Part shown: positions 1-9,199 of the stretch, one piece after another
Layout: each line of letters opens with the position of its first letter
Numbering within the stretch: position 1 is the first letter of the stretch
Assembly: GCA_009602725.1 (NCBI GenBank)
Contig: WELB01000115.1
Span: forward strand, 1 to 11,387
Origin: Spirogloea muscicola
Taxonomy: Eukaryota > Streptophyta > Zygnematophyceae > Spirogloeales > Spirogloeaceae
DNA length: 11,387 bases
Direction: 5' to 3'
Notes under the pieces: generated by a model
What the model saw: the letters and a program-made list of their open reading frames with translations, nothing else
Database searches by the model: none
Told to the model about the DNA's origin: nothing
Translations under genes and position numbers: made by a program

Positions 1-1313
1 AGGGCGGCGGCCAGCGGCGCCGGCGGCGACGGCTGGAGCAGCGGCGAGGAGCTCACGCTGCGGGAGGCGGTCCTGGCGCTTGACCCCACTTTGCCGGGCT
101 TCTGGCGCGATGTTGCTGCCAAGGTTGGTCAATGTGGCCGCTTGGGTTAGCGCCCCTCCATAATGATTCATGATGACCATGGATTTAGTCGAAACGCCGC
201 AAGTAGTGGCCACTTATGATGCTCGTGCTGACCAAAGCTTGTGCGTTGTCCTGTACAGGTCGATGGCCGGACAGCCAAGGAGTGCTTTGACAAGGTCACG
301 GCCGAGAGCCCAGAGTTCAAGCGCACGCACTCGCTCGCGTGGCGCACCGTACTTGAGTCCTCCAGGCAGGGAGGCAGCGACGGCGGCTTCGCAGAGGCGG
401 CTGCGGCCGCCCCCGTCGAGCATGAGTCGTTGTCCCCATTGTCAGCACAGCTACCGCAGCAGGCAGCAGCTGTGCCCGTCAGCAGGTTCACCCCAATGCT
501 GCCCCGCTGTGATTGCTGGTTCCGTTGGAGGAGAGGCCGATTGGCGGAGGCCTCATGAGGCGCTGCTTGTGCTAATTATCATGATGCGGTCACTAACTCT
601 AATCTCCAGAATCTCCAGAACAGCATCTCCTACCTGATGGGACTGCCTTTACTTTACTGTGCAGGGCTGTGCAGCAGCTCCTGCAGGCTCGGCAGCAGGC
701 ACAAGCGGCTGAGACCTTCAGCACATTCCACTTTGACGCGCTGCATGTCACACAGCTCGCGAGCGTGGCGAGCCCGTCAGTGAGGAGCCCACCTCGGCAA
801 ACGGCACGCAAGAGTGGCAGCGGGCGAGGCTCCGCTTTCAAGCTCGCTGCGCAGCAACATGTCACACAGCTTGCAAGCATGGCAAGCCCATCAGTGAGGA
901 GCCCACCTCGGCAAACGGCACGCAAAAGCGGCGGCGGGCGAGGCTCCGCTTTCAAGCTCTCTGCGCAGCAACATGTCACACAGCTTGCGAGCGTAACGAG
1001 CCCACCTCAGCAAACGGCACGCAAGAGCGTTGGTGGGCGAGGCTCCAATTTCCAGCTCGCTGCGCAGCAACATGTCACACAGCCTGCAAGCGTGGCGAGC
1101 CCATCAGTGAGGAGCCCAACTCTGCAAACGGCACGCAAGAGCGGCGGCGAGCGAGGCTCCAATTTCCAGCTCGCTGCACAGCAACGGCGGCCAGTGGCAG
1201 TTGGACGGCTCCGTGAGCGGCGCGGCGGAGCACTGCAGGCCCTGGAGGCTGCTGCTGCTGCCATCCTGGAGGACGCTAATGCTGCCAGTGGCGACGCTCT
1301 AATGGATGACTGA
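1..1313 (+). CDS. SANT/Myb-domain protein with tandem H3-tail-like repeats, 5'-partial
   Basis: Coding exons are 1-123, 259-485 and 665-1313 (stop TGA 1311-1313); the 5' end lies outside the window, leaving 332 visible residues. Introns 124-258 and 486-664 both have GT-AG ends, and frame is kept exactly across both joins. Visible residues about 12-60 form a SANT/Myb helix-turn-helix: W12, E16-E17, then GFW at 33-35 and VAAKV, followed after the intron by DGRT and ECFDKV. This W...EE...FW..VA..V.GRT..EC pattern is known from SANT domains of chromatin proteins such as Mis18BP1/KNL2 relatives and from plant Myb-like proteins with an ECFDKV motif. Next comes an Ala/Gln/Ser-rich linker, then a four-copy repeat (residues about 144-290), then an Ala-rich acidic C terminus ending in MDD. 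The likely role is nuclear and chromatin-associated, which is inferred. The exact family is not identified; no SANTA domain or CENP-C motif is visible in this part. Confidence 0.75.
744..1184 (+). repeat. Four tandem coding repeats of 114/114/99/114 bp with QTARKS motif
   Basis: Copies begin at 744, 858, 972 and 1071, each starting with HVTQ and ending with L(A/S)AQQ. Copies 1, 2 and 4 encode 38 residues; copy 3 encodes 33 because it lacks five residues between its SerPro and the basic motif. Each copy has Ser-Pro sites followed by the invariant hexapeptide QTARKS (798-815, 912-929, 1011-1028, 1125-1142), then a Gly/Arg-rich segment. Nucleotide similarity between copies is high, so the array arose by recent unequal duplication. 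QTARKS equals histone H3 residues 5-10. Confidence 0.92.
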
Positions 1314-2247
1314 GAGCCACCCAACATTGCACAACATGAGAGCCTGCACGGAAGGCCCACGCACACACCGGCGGCCCTGCTTGTTGCTAATGCTTCACTC
1401 CCCAGATCCTTGTGTATTTCAGGTCCTAAGCTCGGAGCTCAATTCTCAGTCTTTGAGCGCTTAAAGTAGCCCCACAAGCTTGAAACGTGCTGAGGTGGCC
1501 GTGTATACATTGTCATTGCCAGCATACATCAGCATGTACAATACGACTGCCACTTCCCCACTATCTCATTTCTAATGCACTGAATCACACTACTAACTGC
1601 ATGCACTCACTGGGCCGAAAATCTTGGCAGCACTTCCTGGCTGCTGTGAAGGGAATAAGGAAAATTGTAGCATACTGCCTCCTTGTCAAGCCATTCACTT
1701 CCCATCAGGTGCACTGGTGCAGCCTTACTCGCTAATGCAAGGTGCCTTCGAGGGACTAACTCACAGTCAGGTTGCCTGACCTGGAGCACAATGGCCTGCG
1801 GACCACGGTCTTGGCCTAAACCCATTGGTTTGGAACACAGCTGTGCTACCTCGAGTGCCAGCTTCCAAGCCTGAATGGAATGCTTGCAGTAAATGTATGT
1901 GACGTGGACTTTAACTCAAACGATGCTCCCAGGAGCTGTGGCCTGGAGCTTGAAGACACTGTACAACATTCCTGTGTTGACTTTGTGACGCCCTGTGGCA
2001 GTTCAGACTTCACTTCTGAAGTGTATACTTCAGCTCCAGAGTGTGATGCCCAGAAGTGTGCAGCAACATGGCTGCACAGCTCACGGTCCTCACCGCAAAC
2101 ACGTTCGAGTTGCGCAAATGAGGTGCTAATGGACTGCTCAAAAGAACTTTAGAAGTTGTGTTTTGAGGTCACGCCTAGACTCAGTTGGGCCTAAAGCCTC
2201 CTCGTGACTCAGTTGGGCCTACAGCCTCCTCGTGAAGGCCCTCTCTC
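1314..2247. other. Convergent intergenic region without a supported gene
   Basis: This stretch lies between the stop codons of the two convergent genes and should hold both 3' untranslated regions. Base composition is less GC-rich than the flanking exons. The open frames here are short, have no recognisable domains or splice-consistent extensions, and I do not call them. No TGTAA-type algal polyadenylation signal was found with confidence on either strand. A short perfect palindrome (6-bp arms, 1-nt centre) sits at 2011-2023, and a 28-bp tandem duplication lies at its end. Confidence 0.6.
2178..2233. repeat. 28-bp direct tandem duplication
   Basis: Copies 2178-2205 and 2206-2233 both start with GACTCAGTTGGGCCTA and differ at one base (AAAG versus ACAG). 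The pair ends 14 bp past the stop of the antiporter gene, so it would fall in that gene's 3' untranslated region. Confidence 0.9.
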
Positions 2248-2910
2248 CTACCTCCTGCCTACAAACTGCATCGACTCGTCGACGGCCTCCCTGCCTCCCT
2301 GCCTGCCACCGGCGCCCTTTTTGCCAGCACTCCCGAAGTAGTACTCGTCGTCGTCGTCGTCGCCGTCATCGTCATCCTGCCCATCGTAGTCGACGATATT
2401 GCAAAGCATCACGCCGCGCGGATCGGTGTCAGCGTAGTTTCCGTCAGCCCCCCGTTGGCGGGCGGCCGGCCTCTCTTCGCCGCGCTCATCCTCCTCAGCC
2501 GCAGTCATTGCCCCGAGCACGGCCGCATCAGCTCCCTCGGCGGGCGACGTCGCCCAGTCCCCACTGCCGGCCTCGGCCAGCGCGCCTGTGGGGGCCGAGG
2601 CATGCACGGGGCTGCCATTCTGGTCGCTGCCACTGGCGGCGGCAATTGCCTGCGACAGCGATGCCACCATCCGAGTTGTGATCTCTTGGCTCACCGGTGC
2701 TGCCGCCTCTGGCTTGCTCGCAAACTCCGCGACCGCGCGCAGGGCGGCATTCCGTCCGTCGAGCCGCTGTTTTCTGCGGCTCGGAGGTCGGCTGCCAGCA
2801 ATGGGCACTGATGCAGGCGTCGGCAGAAGGTCCATGGCCTCGCCATCCGTGCACTCGCCAGCGTGCACTGTTGCGCCCGCGTTGGCATCGAATGTCTGCT
2901 TCCGCTTGGC
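2248..2910 (-). other. KEA: KEA exon 18: long low-complexity acidic C-terminal tail
   Basis: This exon encodes about 220 residues (738-957) after acceptor CTGCAG|GCC. It begins with a basic AKRKQ segment, has a predicted helical stretch ([20 protein letters not shown]), then an Ala/Gly/Ser-rich region, then Glu-rich and Asp-rich runs ([13 protein letters not shown]) encoded by a GTC/ATC triplet run near 2345-2375 on the + strand, and ends in a Gly/Lys/Arg segment. It has no recognised domain. Joining to exon 17 rests on matching phase 0 and good GT-AG sites; if intron 2911-3354 is retained, the protein stops at 3283 instead and this exon would be untranslated. Confidence 0.6.
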
Positions 2911-5900
2911 CTGCAGCCCAGATGCAAAGATGAGATCAAGGACTCAGGAACGTAATCTAGGATTGGGTGTTTGTAGGTCAGAGAGTGTCTTGGTGGCCAC
3001 TGCAAGTAAGGTTTGCATACACTACCGCCAGACAGCAAGACAGCAGGTCTGCCCTCTTGCAACTCTTGACATTCAATATTTTTTTGGGACTTGGAAGCTC
3101 TGACTCCAGCTCTGGCCTGAGCGACAAAAAGGCAGTCTGATCATGCGAAGACCATGACATAGAGGAAAAAGATGATATAGAGGAAAAAGATAAAGAGCAA
3201 GGGCAGAAGTCTAAGAATGTGTCGCAGGTGGAGCAGGACAATGCATGGAGGCAAAGCAGTGGCAAATTTGGACCCTCGAAGCTCAGAGCTTGAAGTGTTC
3301 GTCACGAAACCAGGTTTCAGGATCTAGGGTGTAAGGTGAGGGCCGCCTGTGCACCTGGAAGGGCGCAAGCCACGAGGCATTTGCCCCGTCTTTCTTCTCC
3401 AGCACCTCACGTGCTCGCAACTCCATGCTTTGCCGCATCATGCGCCGCACGAAAGTCACGTCGTCCGACCGCACACCCAGGCCCTTGAGCAGGATTGACC
3501 CCAGCCGCAGGCTCGTCTAAGAAATAACAGCGAGGGAGCAAGCGGAAGTATTACAGGTGTTTGTCTTAAGCTTAACAGCAAGGGAGCAAGCCAAAGTATC
3601 ACAAGATTGTCACACGAGAAGATGGATGGTAGCATAAGTCCTTGATTGTGCAGGTTTACACATTAGACTGAAGGCTATCATTTAGCTGCTCATCTATTAA
3701 ACGCAAGTACGATATTTTAGCTGCCCAGGCACAATCACCTCGGTGTTCTCGAGCACCGCATCAGTGGCACCGGCAACCTGCAGCTCAAGCAGATGATGGA
3801 GGTCCTGTGCCCGCGCATAGATGGGCACCTGGCATTTGCAGCAGCCCATGAGCGCAAATGATTGCATCTTGCTGGTCGGAGACTCTACTCACAGAGATCC
3901 TAATGCAGAGAATCCAACACAAGATATGTCCCAATGTAGCTGACAGCTTCTTCCCTTAGCGGTGATAAATGACTATTTACATAACACACAGCATACTATC
4001 TATCAGAGAAGGTTGGATCAACACAACCACAGAGCTTGGCTCTGTGGTTGTGTTGATTGAGTGATAAGCTGACTTGAGAAGCGGGCTCACCCCCGGCCAG
4101 GCAAGGCGGATGCGCTCGACCGACTGGACCGATTTCTGCTTGCCCGTGTACATGACCATCACCGCCTTGGGCCGCAAGATGCCCGCCGTTTGCAGCACCA
4201 TTGGCCGGGATCCATCGCCATAGAGCACTGGGAAGCCAAGCTTCCTCGCGGCCTGCTCAGCCACACCTTTGCACTTCAGTCCCAATCTACTCAGGACTAA
4301 CCAGGCTACACAAGGCAGGGGCGTGCCCAGCAGGCAAGGCTGGTCAGCATGAGGAGACATCGCAAGATCGAGAAATTGTTGCACGAGGAAGGTCAAGATT
4401 GTTGATGTGAAGTGGATGCTGCTGCAAGGAGTAACTCTCTCTCACTCAAGGACGCCACCATTCAGCTGCAAAAACCTCTGGCAATGTCCTCTGTGCACGT
4501 GTGGGAATGCCACGAGCGAAGCCATGCACATTGATGCACATGCGACAGTGCGGGTCTGCATTGGAGCACAGACCTTGACTCTGCTGGGGTCGAGGTCAAA
4601 GGCGACATATGGCCAGCCAGCACCAACGACCCCCCCACCTGCTGCAAGCGGCGTGGCCAGGAAATTGGCCAGAACCTGCACATGCGCCCAAGAGGTCATC
4701 GACCATAATCAAACATGCTGAGAAATTTGTGAATGCGAAGTATAAATCTATTGTTGCGCTGTCTGTAAAAGGCCAGTTTTCCGTGTGACATACCCAGCAA
4801 TGCATGAATCCTCAAATATGCAAGCCTGTGCTCAAAAATTTCGAAGGTTAAATATACAACCGCAAGCTCCTGTCAGACACTGGACCAACAGGCACCAAGT
4901 GAGGCGTCCTCTGCGGAGCAGGCCGACCTGCGCCATCTGCCCGAAGCCGATGATAACTACCGGATCCGCCGCATCATACGTGTGGCCATCACTATCAACA
5001 AGCGCCTGCACGCCGCCCTAGGAACCACCAGATCCACCAGGCCACTCGGCCAGTCAGGACAACATGACCCAAGAAGAGTTGCTTCAACCTGTATCAGCAA
5101 GGACAAGCCATTGAGCTAGTCTAGGGTTCAAACTTTAAGGTTAGAGCCTCAAAAAAGTAACTCTATTCGTAGCTGGAAACTTAAGCAACGAAAAACTTCC
5201 TGACACAGCACAGCGTTTCCGGATATGACACTGAAACTTGTGCAAGTTGGGGCGACTCAGGCATGAATCCTCAGGCATCTGTAGAGATACAGATGGCCTC
5301 TTTCACCAAAGCCAGGACACGAAAGCAGAGCGTGGCAGTCAACCACTTGTTCACCTTGACTGGAAGGCCCTCGCCCTCGTCTCCTCGTCTGAGAACCATT
5401 GGGGCTGTGCTAATTTGCTTTCCGGATAACTTTTCCTGAGTATCTACAGGGACTACTACTTGTGGCCGCTGCTTGAGAATACAGCTTAAACAGACCGGAT
5501 CCTATCTAGAAGGAATGGCGCCTCCCAGAGAACAGGCTGTCAAAGAAGCACGACCTCACCTGCTGTTTAGCCTCCGCATCATCGCCTCGCTTTTCAAGTG
5601 CCTCCGCGGCACGCCGCCCGACATCGTTTAGAAGAGGCGTAAGGGCCATGGAGAGCACTACAACAATGATGAGCAGCTGGTTGAGCTCCAGCGGCAACAC
5701 TCCCAGCCTGCCAACACCACCGTTCGGCACAAGTTCACCTCTGTCATCAGCTGCAGTGCCTCCATAAGTGTATGGATGAGTGATGAGTACTTGCAGCAAA
5801 TTCAGGCGATCGAGATGACTGGACCGGACAAGTTGATCCCTAAAACCCCAAAATTTGAGCAATGGCTCTCTGAAGCTGAGACTTAAAAAACGAGAGAGCT

Positions 5901-8900
5901 AATATGGAGTGCGCAAGCAAGAGAGCCAGGAGCGCAGGGGAGAGGGAGAGGAGCGGGTGAGAGGCGTACTCGTTGGCCAAGGAGAAGACGACAAATGCAA
6001 ACTCGCCGCCTTGCGAGAGCAGGAGGCCAGTCCGCACAGACTCGGGGAAGGTGAGGCCGACGCGCGTGCCAAGTGCCGTGATGATTGTCGTCTTGATTGC
6101 AATCAGGCCGCCGAGCAGCGCCATGATGTTCGGAAACTCCTTCACCATCAGCTGCAGACCGCACCGGCAGGTCGGCCCGTTGCAAGCAGTGCGGCGTCAG
6201 GGCGCCTATCTGCTGCGTCTGAGACCAACCGCAAGCCCGCAGCAGCTACCTTTACTTCTCAAGGATAACTGGCACTGATGTTTCTAATTGTGAAGCATTG
6301 GGAATGGAACTGATGTTTCTGACTGTAGAGAAGTGGGAAAGGATTGCTACACTCAGATCAAGGTCATGTAATCCCCGAGGCCCCAAAACCATTTAGTAAG
6401 TTATTTTGGGTTGAGTCAAGCTAGTCCTGCTCAAGCTGCTGGCGCCATCCTGCCGCAGCACACCTGGAGGTCAATGGACGTGCCAGTGGTGACAAAGAAG
6501 AGGCCAAGGAGGAGGCCGCGGAAGGGCCGGATGTCCGCCTCCACCTGCGTGCGGTAGTTGGTCTCTGCCAGCAGCGCACCAGCCAGAAACGCGCCCAGCT
6601 GCGCCGCGGAAGGGTGGCAGCCAGCAGCTTGATCAGGAAGGCATTGCCTCAATCTTAAAGCTTGTGGGCTCATGAAGCGCTGCGCCTAGTAAGTGTAGCG
6701 AGCGGAAGGGAGGAGGGAGAGAGTGGAGGGGGTATGCGGCACCGAGTCGCTGAAGCCGAGCTTCTGGGTGAGGAAGGAGGTGCCGGTGACGGTGAGCAAG
6801 CACATGGCCACAAACGCCTCGGGACTCCGCGAATCAGCCACCACCTGCAAGAATGAGCGCACCGCCGGCAGCAGAGTAGCATGAGGAGTCTGCTGGCCTG
6901 CCACCAAGCGACCTGCGATGTGCAGGCAGGGCCCAGCACTAACCTCGAACGCCGGGCGGAGGAGGAGACGGCCAGCCAGCAGCAGCAGGCCAAGGCCAAG
7001 CAGCGCCTTGAGGCTCGCAGCAACCAGCACTGGCATCATGCTCTCGTCCGTGAAGTCCTGCCACCATGACCATCGCCACAGCAACCACCGCTCAATTATC
7101 ATGCGAGCTGGTGGCACAGCCAGCAGGCCACTGGCAGTGGCAGTACCAGCAGCTTACCCCAAGCTCTAGAATTGGGAGGATGACGAGGAGGGGCACCACC
7201 GCAATATCCTGCAAGGATGGCGCCGACATGACTGACAAGAAAGTCAGCCACCCCTGCCGGATGCAGTGTGCAGCTGAGCAACGAGCTGCTTCGTGTTGGG
7301 GCTCGAATGTTGGATCGCCAAGGATCATGTAGCGGTGTAAGGATTGCGGAAGGAGGTCGGAGGGACTATTATGTGCGTGCAGGGTTCACACCATATACAT
7401 GCATGATGCACAATCAGCCCTTGCAAAATGATCATCAGTGGCCATTAAAATGTGGTGAACGTAGTCGTCACCTGGAGTAGGAGGATGCCAAGCGTCGCCG
7501 ATCCAAACTTGGTCGGCAGCTCTCCCTTCTCCGCAAGTAGCTGAAGAATGGAAGAATCCCCGGAGCTCAGCCAAAGCTCTTCCGTCAATATGGCAAGTCT
7601 AAGCATTAAGCTGAAGCCACAGCACTGGACACGAAAAGGGTGTGCTGGCAGCACGGCGACCATGGAGGACCTGGAGGACAAAGGCCGAGGATGACATGGC
7701 AAGCGCGGCGCCAATGACCAGCGCCTCATCGACTGACCGGATGTTCACCTGCAGCACAGAGCAAGAGGCCCAGGGAGGAGGGGGGCGGCTTAGGGGGACG
7801 AGGGAGGCAGCTGGCTGAGCAATGGCTGGACGTATCACCGAGTGGCATTGGCCGGGGGCGGTGTGACATGAGGGACGAGCGAAAGAGGAGCACAGCAGGG
7901 AGCGCAGACCAAGTCTGGGCGGGCGTGGAAGAGGAACTCGAGCACGCGCGTGCCGACTGCCTTCTCTGGCGGCAGCTCGAACGCTGTGAAGGCCAGCGTT
8001 GACAGCACCACCTGCATCAGCGCCCAGCCGGCCTAAGCCTTCCGCCGAGCGTAGCAACGAGCTCCAGCATAAGAGCGGCGGCCGAAGCGCCTTCCGGCAG
8101 CACACCTGGGCGAGACCCATGCCGAAGGCGTACTTGGCAAGTGCCTTGAGGCGCGCCAATGAGAGCTCCAGGCCCATCTCAAACAGCTGCAACCAGTGCC
8201 CCATCGTCATTGGCGGCGCTCTCAGACAGGCGGCAGCAAGAGAGGCAGCGGCATGGTGGCGGCCATAGCGGCGGCGACGTACCAGAAAGAGGATGCCGAG
8301 CTCAGACAGCGCCTTGACGTCGGCAATGTTATGGATGAGCTTCAACTGATTCAGCACGATGCCAGAGAGCAGGAACCCCAGAATCTGCATGGTTGCGACA
8401 CCAGCGCCAGTACCACGTAGTCAAGGGGCAGTCCGGCAGGTAGCAGCCGCCACGGTGGTGGCGCGGCAATGGTCGTGGGCATCTGGGGAAGCTCACGGGG
8501 CTGAGGTTGATCGCCTTGAAGGTGGGGACGACGAAGACCGTGGCGACCAGAAAGAGGAGCGTGTCGAGGCCGAGGCCCTGGATGACGTCCAGGCCACCCT
8601 GCGCCGACGCGGCGAGCTCGCCGGCGGCGGCGCACGGAGGCGGCAGGCCTCGGCTGAGCTGCCGGCGGTATCTGTGCGTCGCCCACAAACTCGGCGCCGG
8701 CGCCGGCGCGGCCCTGCGGCGGGCAGCGCTTGTTGCTGCGTGCCAGAGCGGCGCGGCGCAGCCATGGCTCCTGCAACGGCTGCTGGTGGTGGGGACAGCG
8801 AGATTGGCTGAGGCTCTCGGCCGCCGCCATGCCAGGCGCTTGCCTCTGAGGAATTTAACAGGCTCCCCATTGATTGCAGGTCGCAGCCGTAGAGACATGG

Positions 8901-8946
8901 CGGCTGCGCCAGTTGAGTCCAGGCTGAGTAAGGCCGCCGTGGCCAT
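2248..8946 (-). CDS. KEA: Plastid K+ efflux antiporter, KEA1/KEA2 type (CPA2 family)
   Basis: Exchanges K+ for H+, most likely in the chloroplast inner envelope as known for plant KEA1/KEA2. Exons on the minus strand: 8946-8497, 8384-8283, 8186-8106, 8011-7910, 7748-7671, 7540-7472, 7208-7158, 7057-6944, 6844-6743, 6598-6464, 6151-5970, 5707-5560, 5005-4928, 4675-4574, 4255-4091, 3828-3739, 3516-3355, 2910-2248. They total 2874 nt, or 957 aa plus stop. Every intron has GT-AG ends, frame is kept throughout, and the joined protein follows plant KEA1/2 block by block. Landmarks: FEMGLE at 186-191, the Gln-Asp pair Q294-D295 of K+/H+ antiporters, [45 protein letters not shown], then an RCK/KTN domain with GFGQMAQ (558-564) and YGDGS (610-614). 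The ATG at 8946 is the first in-frame start before an Arg/Ser/Ala-rich leader. Less certain are the start, the acceptor at 4255 and the last splice (3355 to 2910). Plant KEA1/2 carry a much longer stromal N-terminal domain that is not seen here. Confidence 0.9.
3156..3191. repeat. 18-bp tandem duplication in the last KEA intron
   Basis: Copies 3156-3173 and 3174-3191 share ATAGAGGAAAAAGAT and differ at one base. They lie inside intron 2911-3354. On the transcribed strand the unit is pyrimidine-rich. Confidence 0.9.
3526..3605. repeat. Imperfect direct repeat, 48-bp offset, in a KEA intron
   Basis: About 31 bp beginning AACAGCGAGGGAGCAAGC at 3526 recurs at 3574 with a few substitutions (AACAGCAAGGGAGCAAGC). 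Both copies sit in intron 3517-3738, next to the acceptor of exon 17. Confidence 0.8.
4017..4057. repeat. Perfect 18-bp inverted repeat with 5-nt loop in a KEA intron
   Basis: The arm ATCAACACAACCACAGAG (4017-4034) is followed by a 5-base loop (4035-4039) and its exact reverse complement (4040-4057). It lies 33 nt inside intron 3829-4090 from the donor of exon 15, so the pre-mRNA would fold into a stable stem there. Confidence 0.95.
5560..8384 (-). other. KEA: KEA exons 2-12: Na+/H+-exchanger-type membrane domain
   Basis: Eleven exons encode about residues 151-538, carrying the remaining membrane helices of a CPA2 antiporter. Exon order from high to low coordinates gives [88 protein letters not shown] and so on, in the same order as plant KEA1/2. 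The functional Gln-Asp pair is split by the intron at 7209-7471, with Gln ending exon 6 and Asp opening exon 7. The only non-phase-0 intron (5708-5969) splits the Glu codon after SLAN. Confidence 0.9.
8497..8946 (-). other. KEA: Exon 1 of KEA: plastid leader and first membrane segment
   Basis: This exon encodes 150 residues. Residues 1 to about 105 are rich in Ala, Arg and Ser with very few acidic residues, as in a chloroplast transit peptide; a second ATG lies at residue 17. Near residues 125-150, [19 protein letters not shown] is the first membrane helix of the KEA1/2 transporter domain. The exon ends in LSP, and the next exon begins ILGF, restoring the family's SPILGF block. Transit function is inferred from composition only. 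An upstream exon could still exist. Confidence 0.65.
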
Positions 8947-9100
8947 GACCCTAGGCCGGGATGCCGGCGGCAGCCGCGGCTGTCAGTGCTGTCAGCACTC
9001 CGCCGGGACTCGGCGCTGTGGCCGCTCAGACAGCGACCGCCACCGAGGCCGGACTCCACCGCCGTTGACATGACGCCCTAGGCAGCGTGGCCGCCCCATT

Positions 9101-9137
<37 letters not shown>
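9101..9137. repeat. (GCC)12 triplet tract upstream of KEA
   Basis: Twelve uninterrupted GCC triplets plus one G lie 155 bp upstream of the proposed KEA ATG; on the KEA strand this is (CGG)12. It probably lies in the 5' untranslated region or core promoter. Frames that translate it as poly-Ala or similar have no other coding evidence. Confidence 0.95.
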
Positions 9138-9138
<1 letters not shown>

Positions 9139-9199
9139 GGCTGCCACCGAGAAGACGCCGCTGACCACGATTACTGAGAGCAAGCTATACTTCAGACGG

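Larger units (their letters stand above)
3355..5005 (-). other. KEA: KEA exons 13-17: RCK/KTN regulatory NAD-binding domain
   Basis: Exons 5005-4928, 4675-4574, 4255-4091, 3828-3739 and 3516-3355 encode about residues 539-737. A Rossmann-type first strand and loop reads [11 protein letters not shown]; the second strand ends in FDLDP, the usual position for the acidic residue that binds the nucleotide ribose. YGDGS and the VMVMYTGK block follow, then IYARAQDL and GATDAVLEN, all in family order. These domains gate KEA and Kef transporters by binding nucleotide, which is family knowledge. The third Gly of the GxGxxG loop is Ala here. Confidence 0.87.

Noticed and set aside
599-1366. Minus-strand repetitive Cys-rich open frames opposite the SANT protein repeats
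   Set aside because: They mirror the plus-strand repeat; the plus strand has the splice-consistent frame continuing from a SANT domain.
2011-2023. Heat-shock-element-like TTC/GAA palindrome
   Set aside because: The spacing does not match the nTTCnnGAAn rule and there is no adjacent promoter.
1880-2152. 90-codon plus-strand open frame between the genes
   Set aside because: No domain and no detectable splice or repeat link; expected by chance in a 900-bp intergenic stretch.
2232-2868. Plus-strand and second minus-strand open frames opposite the last KEA exon
   Set aside because: Arg/Pro-rich antisense translations of a GC-rich acidic coding exon, with no domain.
7120-7160. Short palindrome GCCACTGGCAGTGGC in a KEA intron
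   Set aside because: Only 7-bp arms in GC-rich sequence; likely chance.
7599-8390. 263-codon minus-strand open frame across the KEA membrane domain
   Set aside because: It contains true exon blocks but reads through three introns and shifts out of the family frame; the spliced model explains it better.
8359-9073. Long plus-strand open frames opposite KEA exon 1
   Set aside because: GC-driven antisense shadows; the minus strand carries the recognisable KEA helix.
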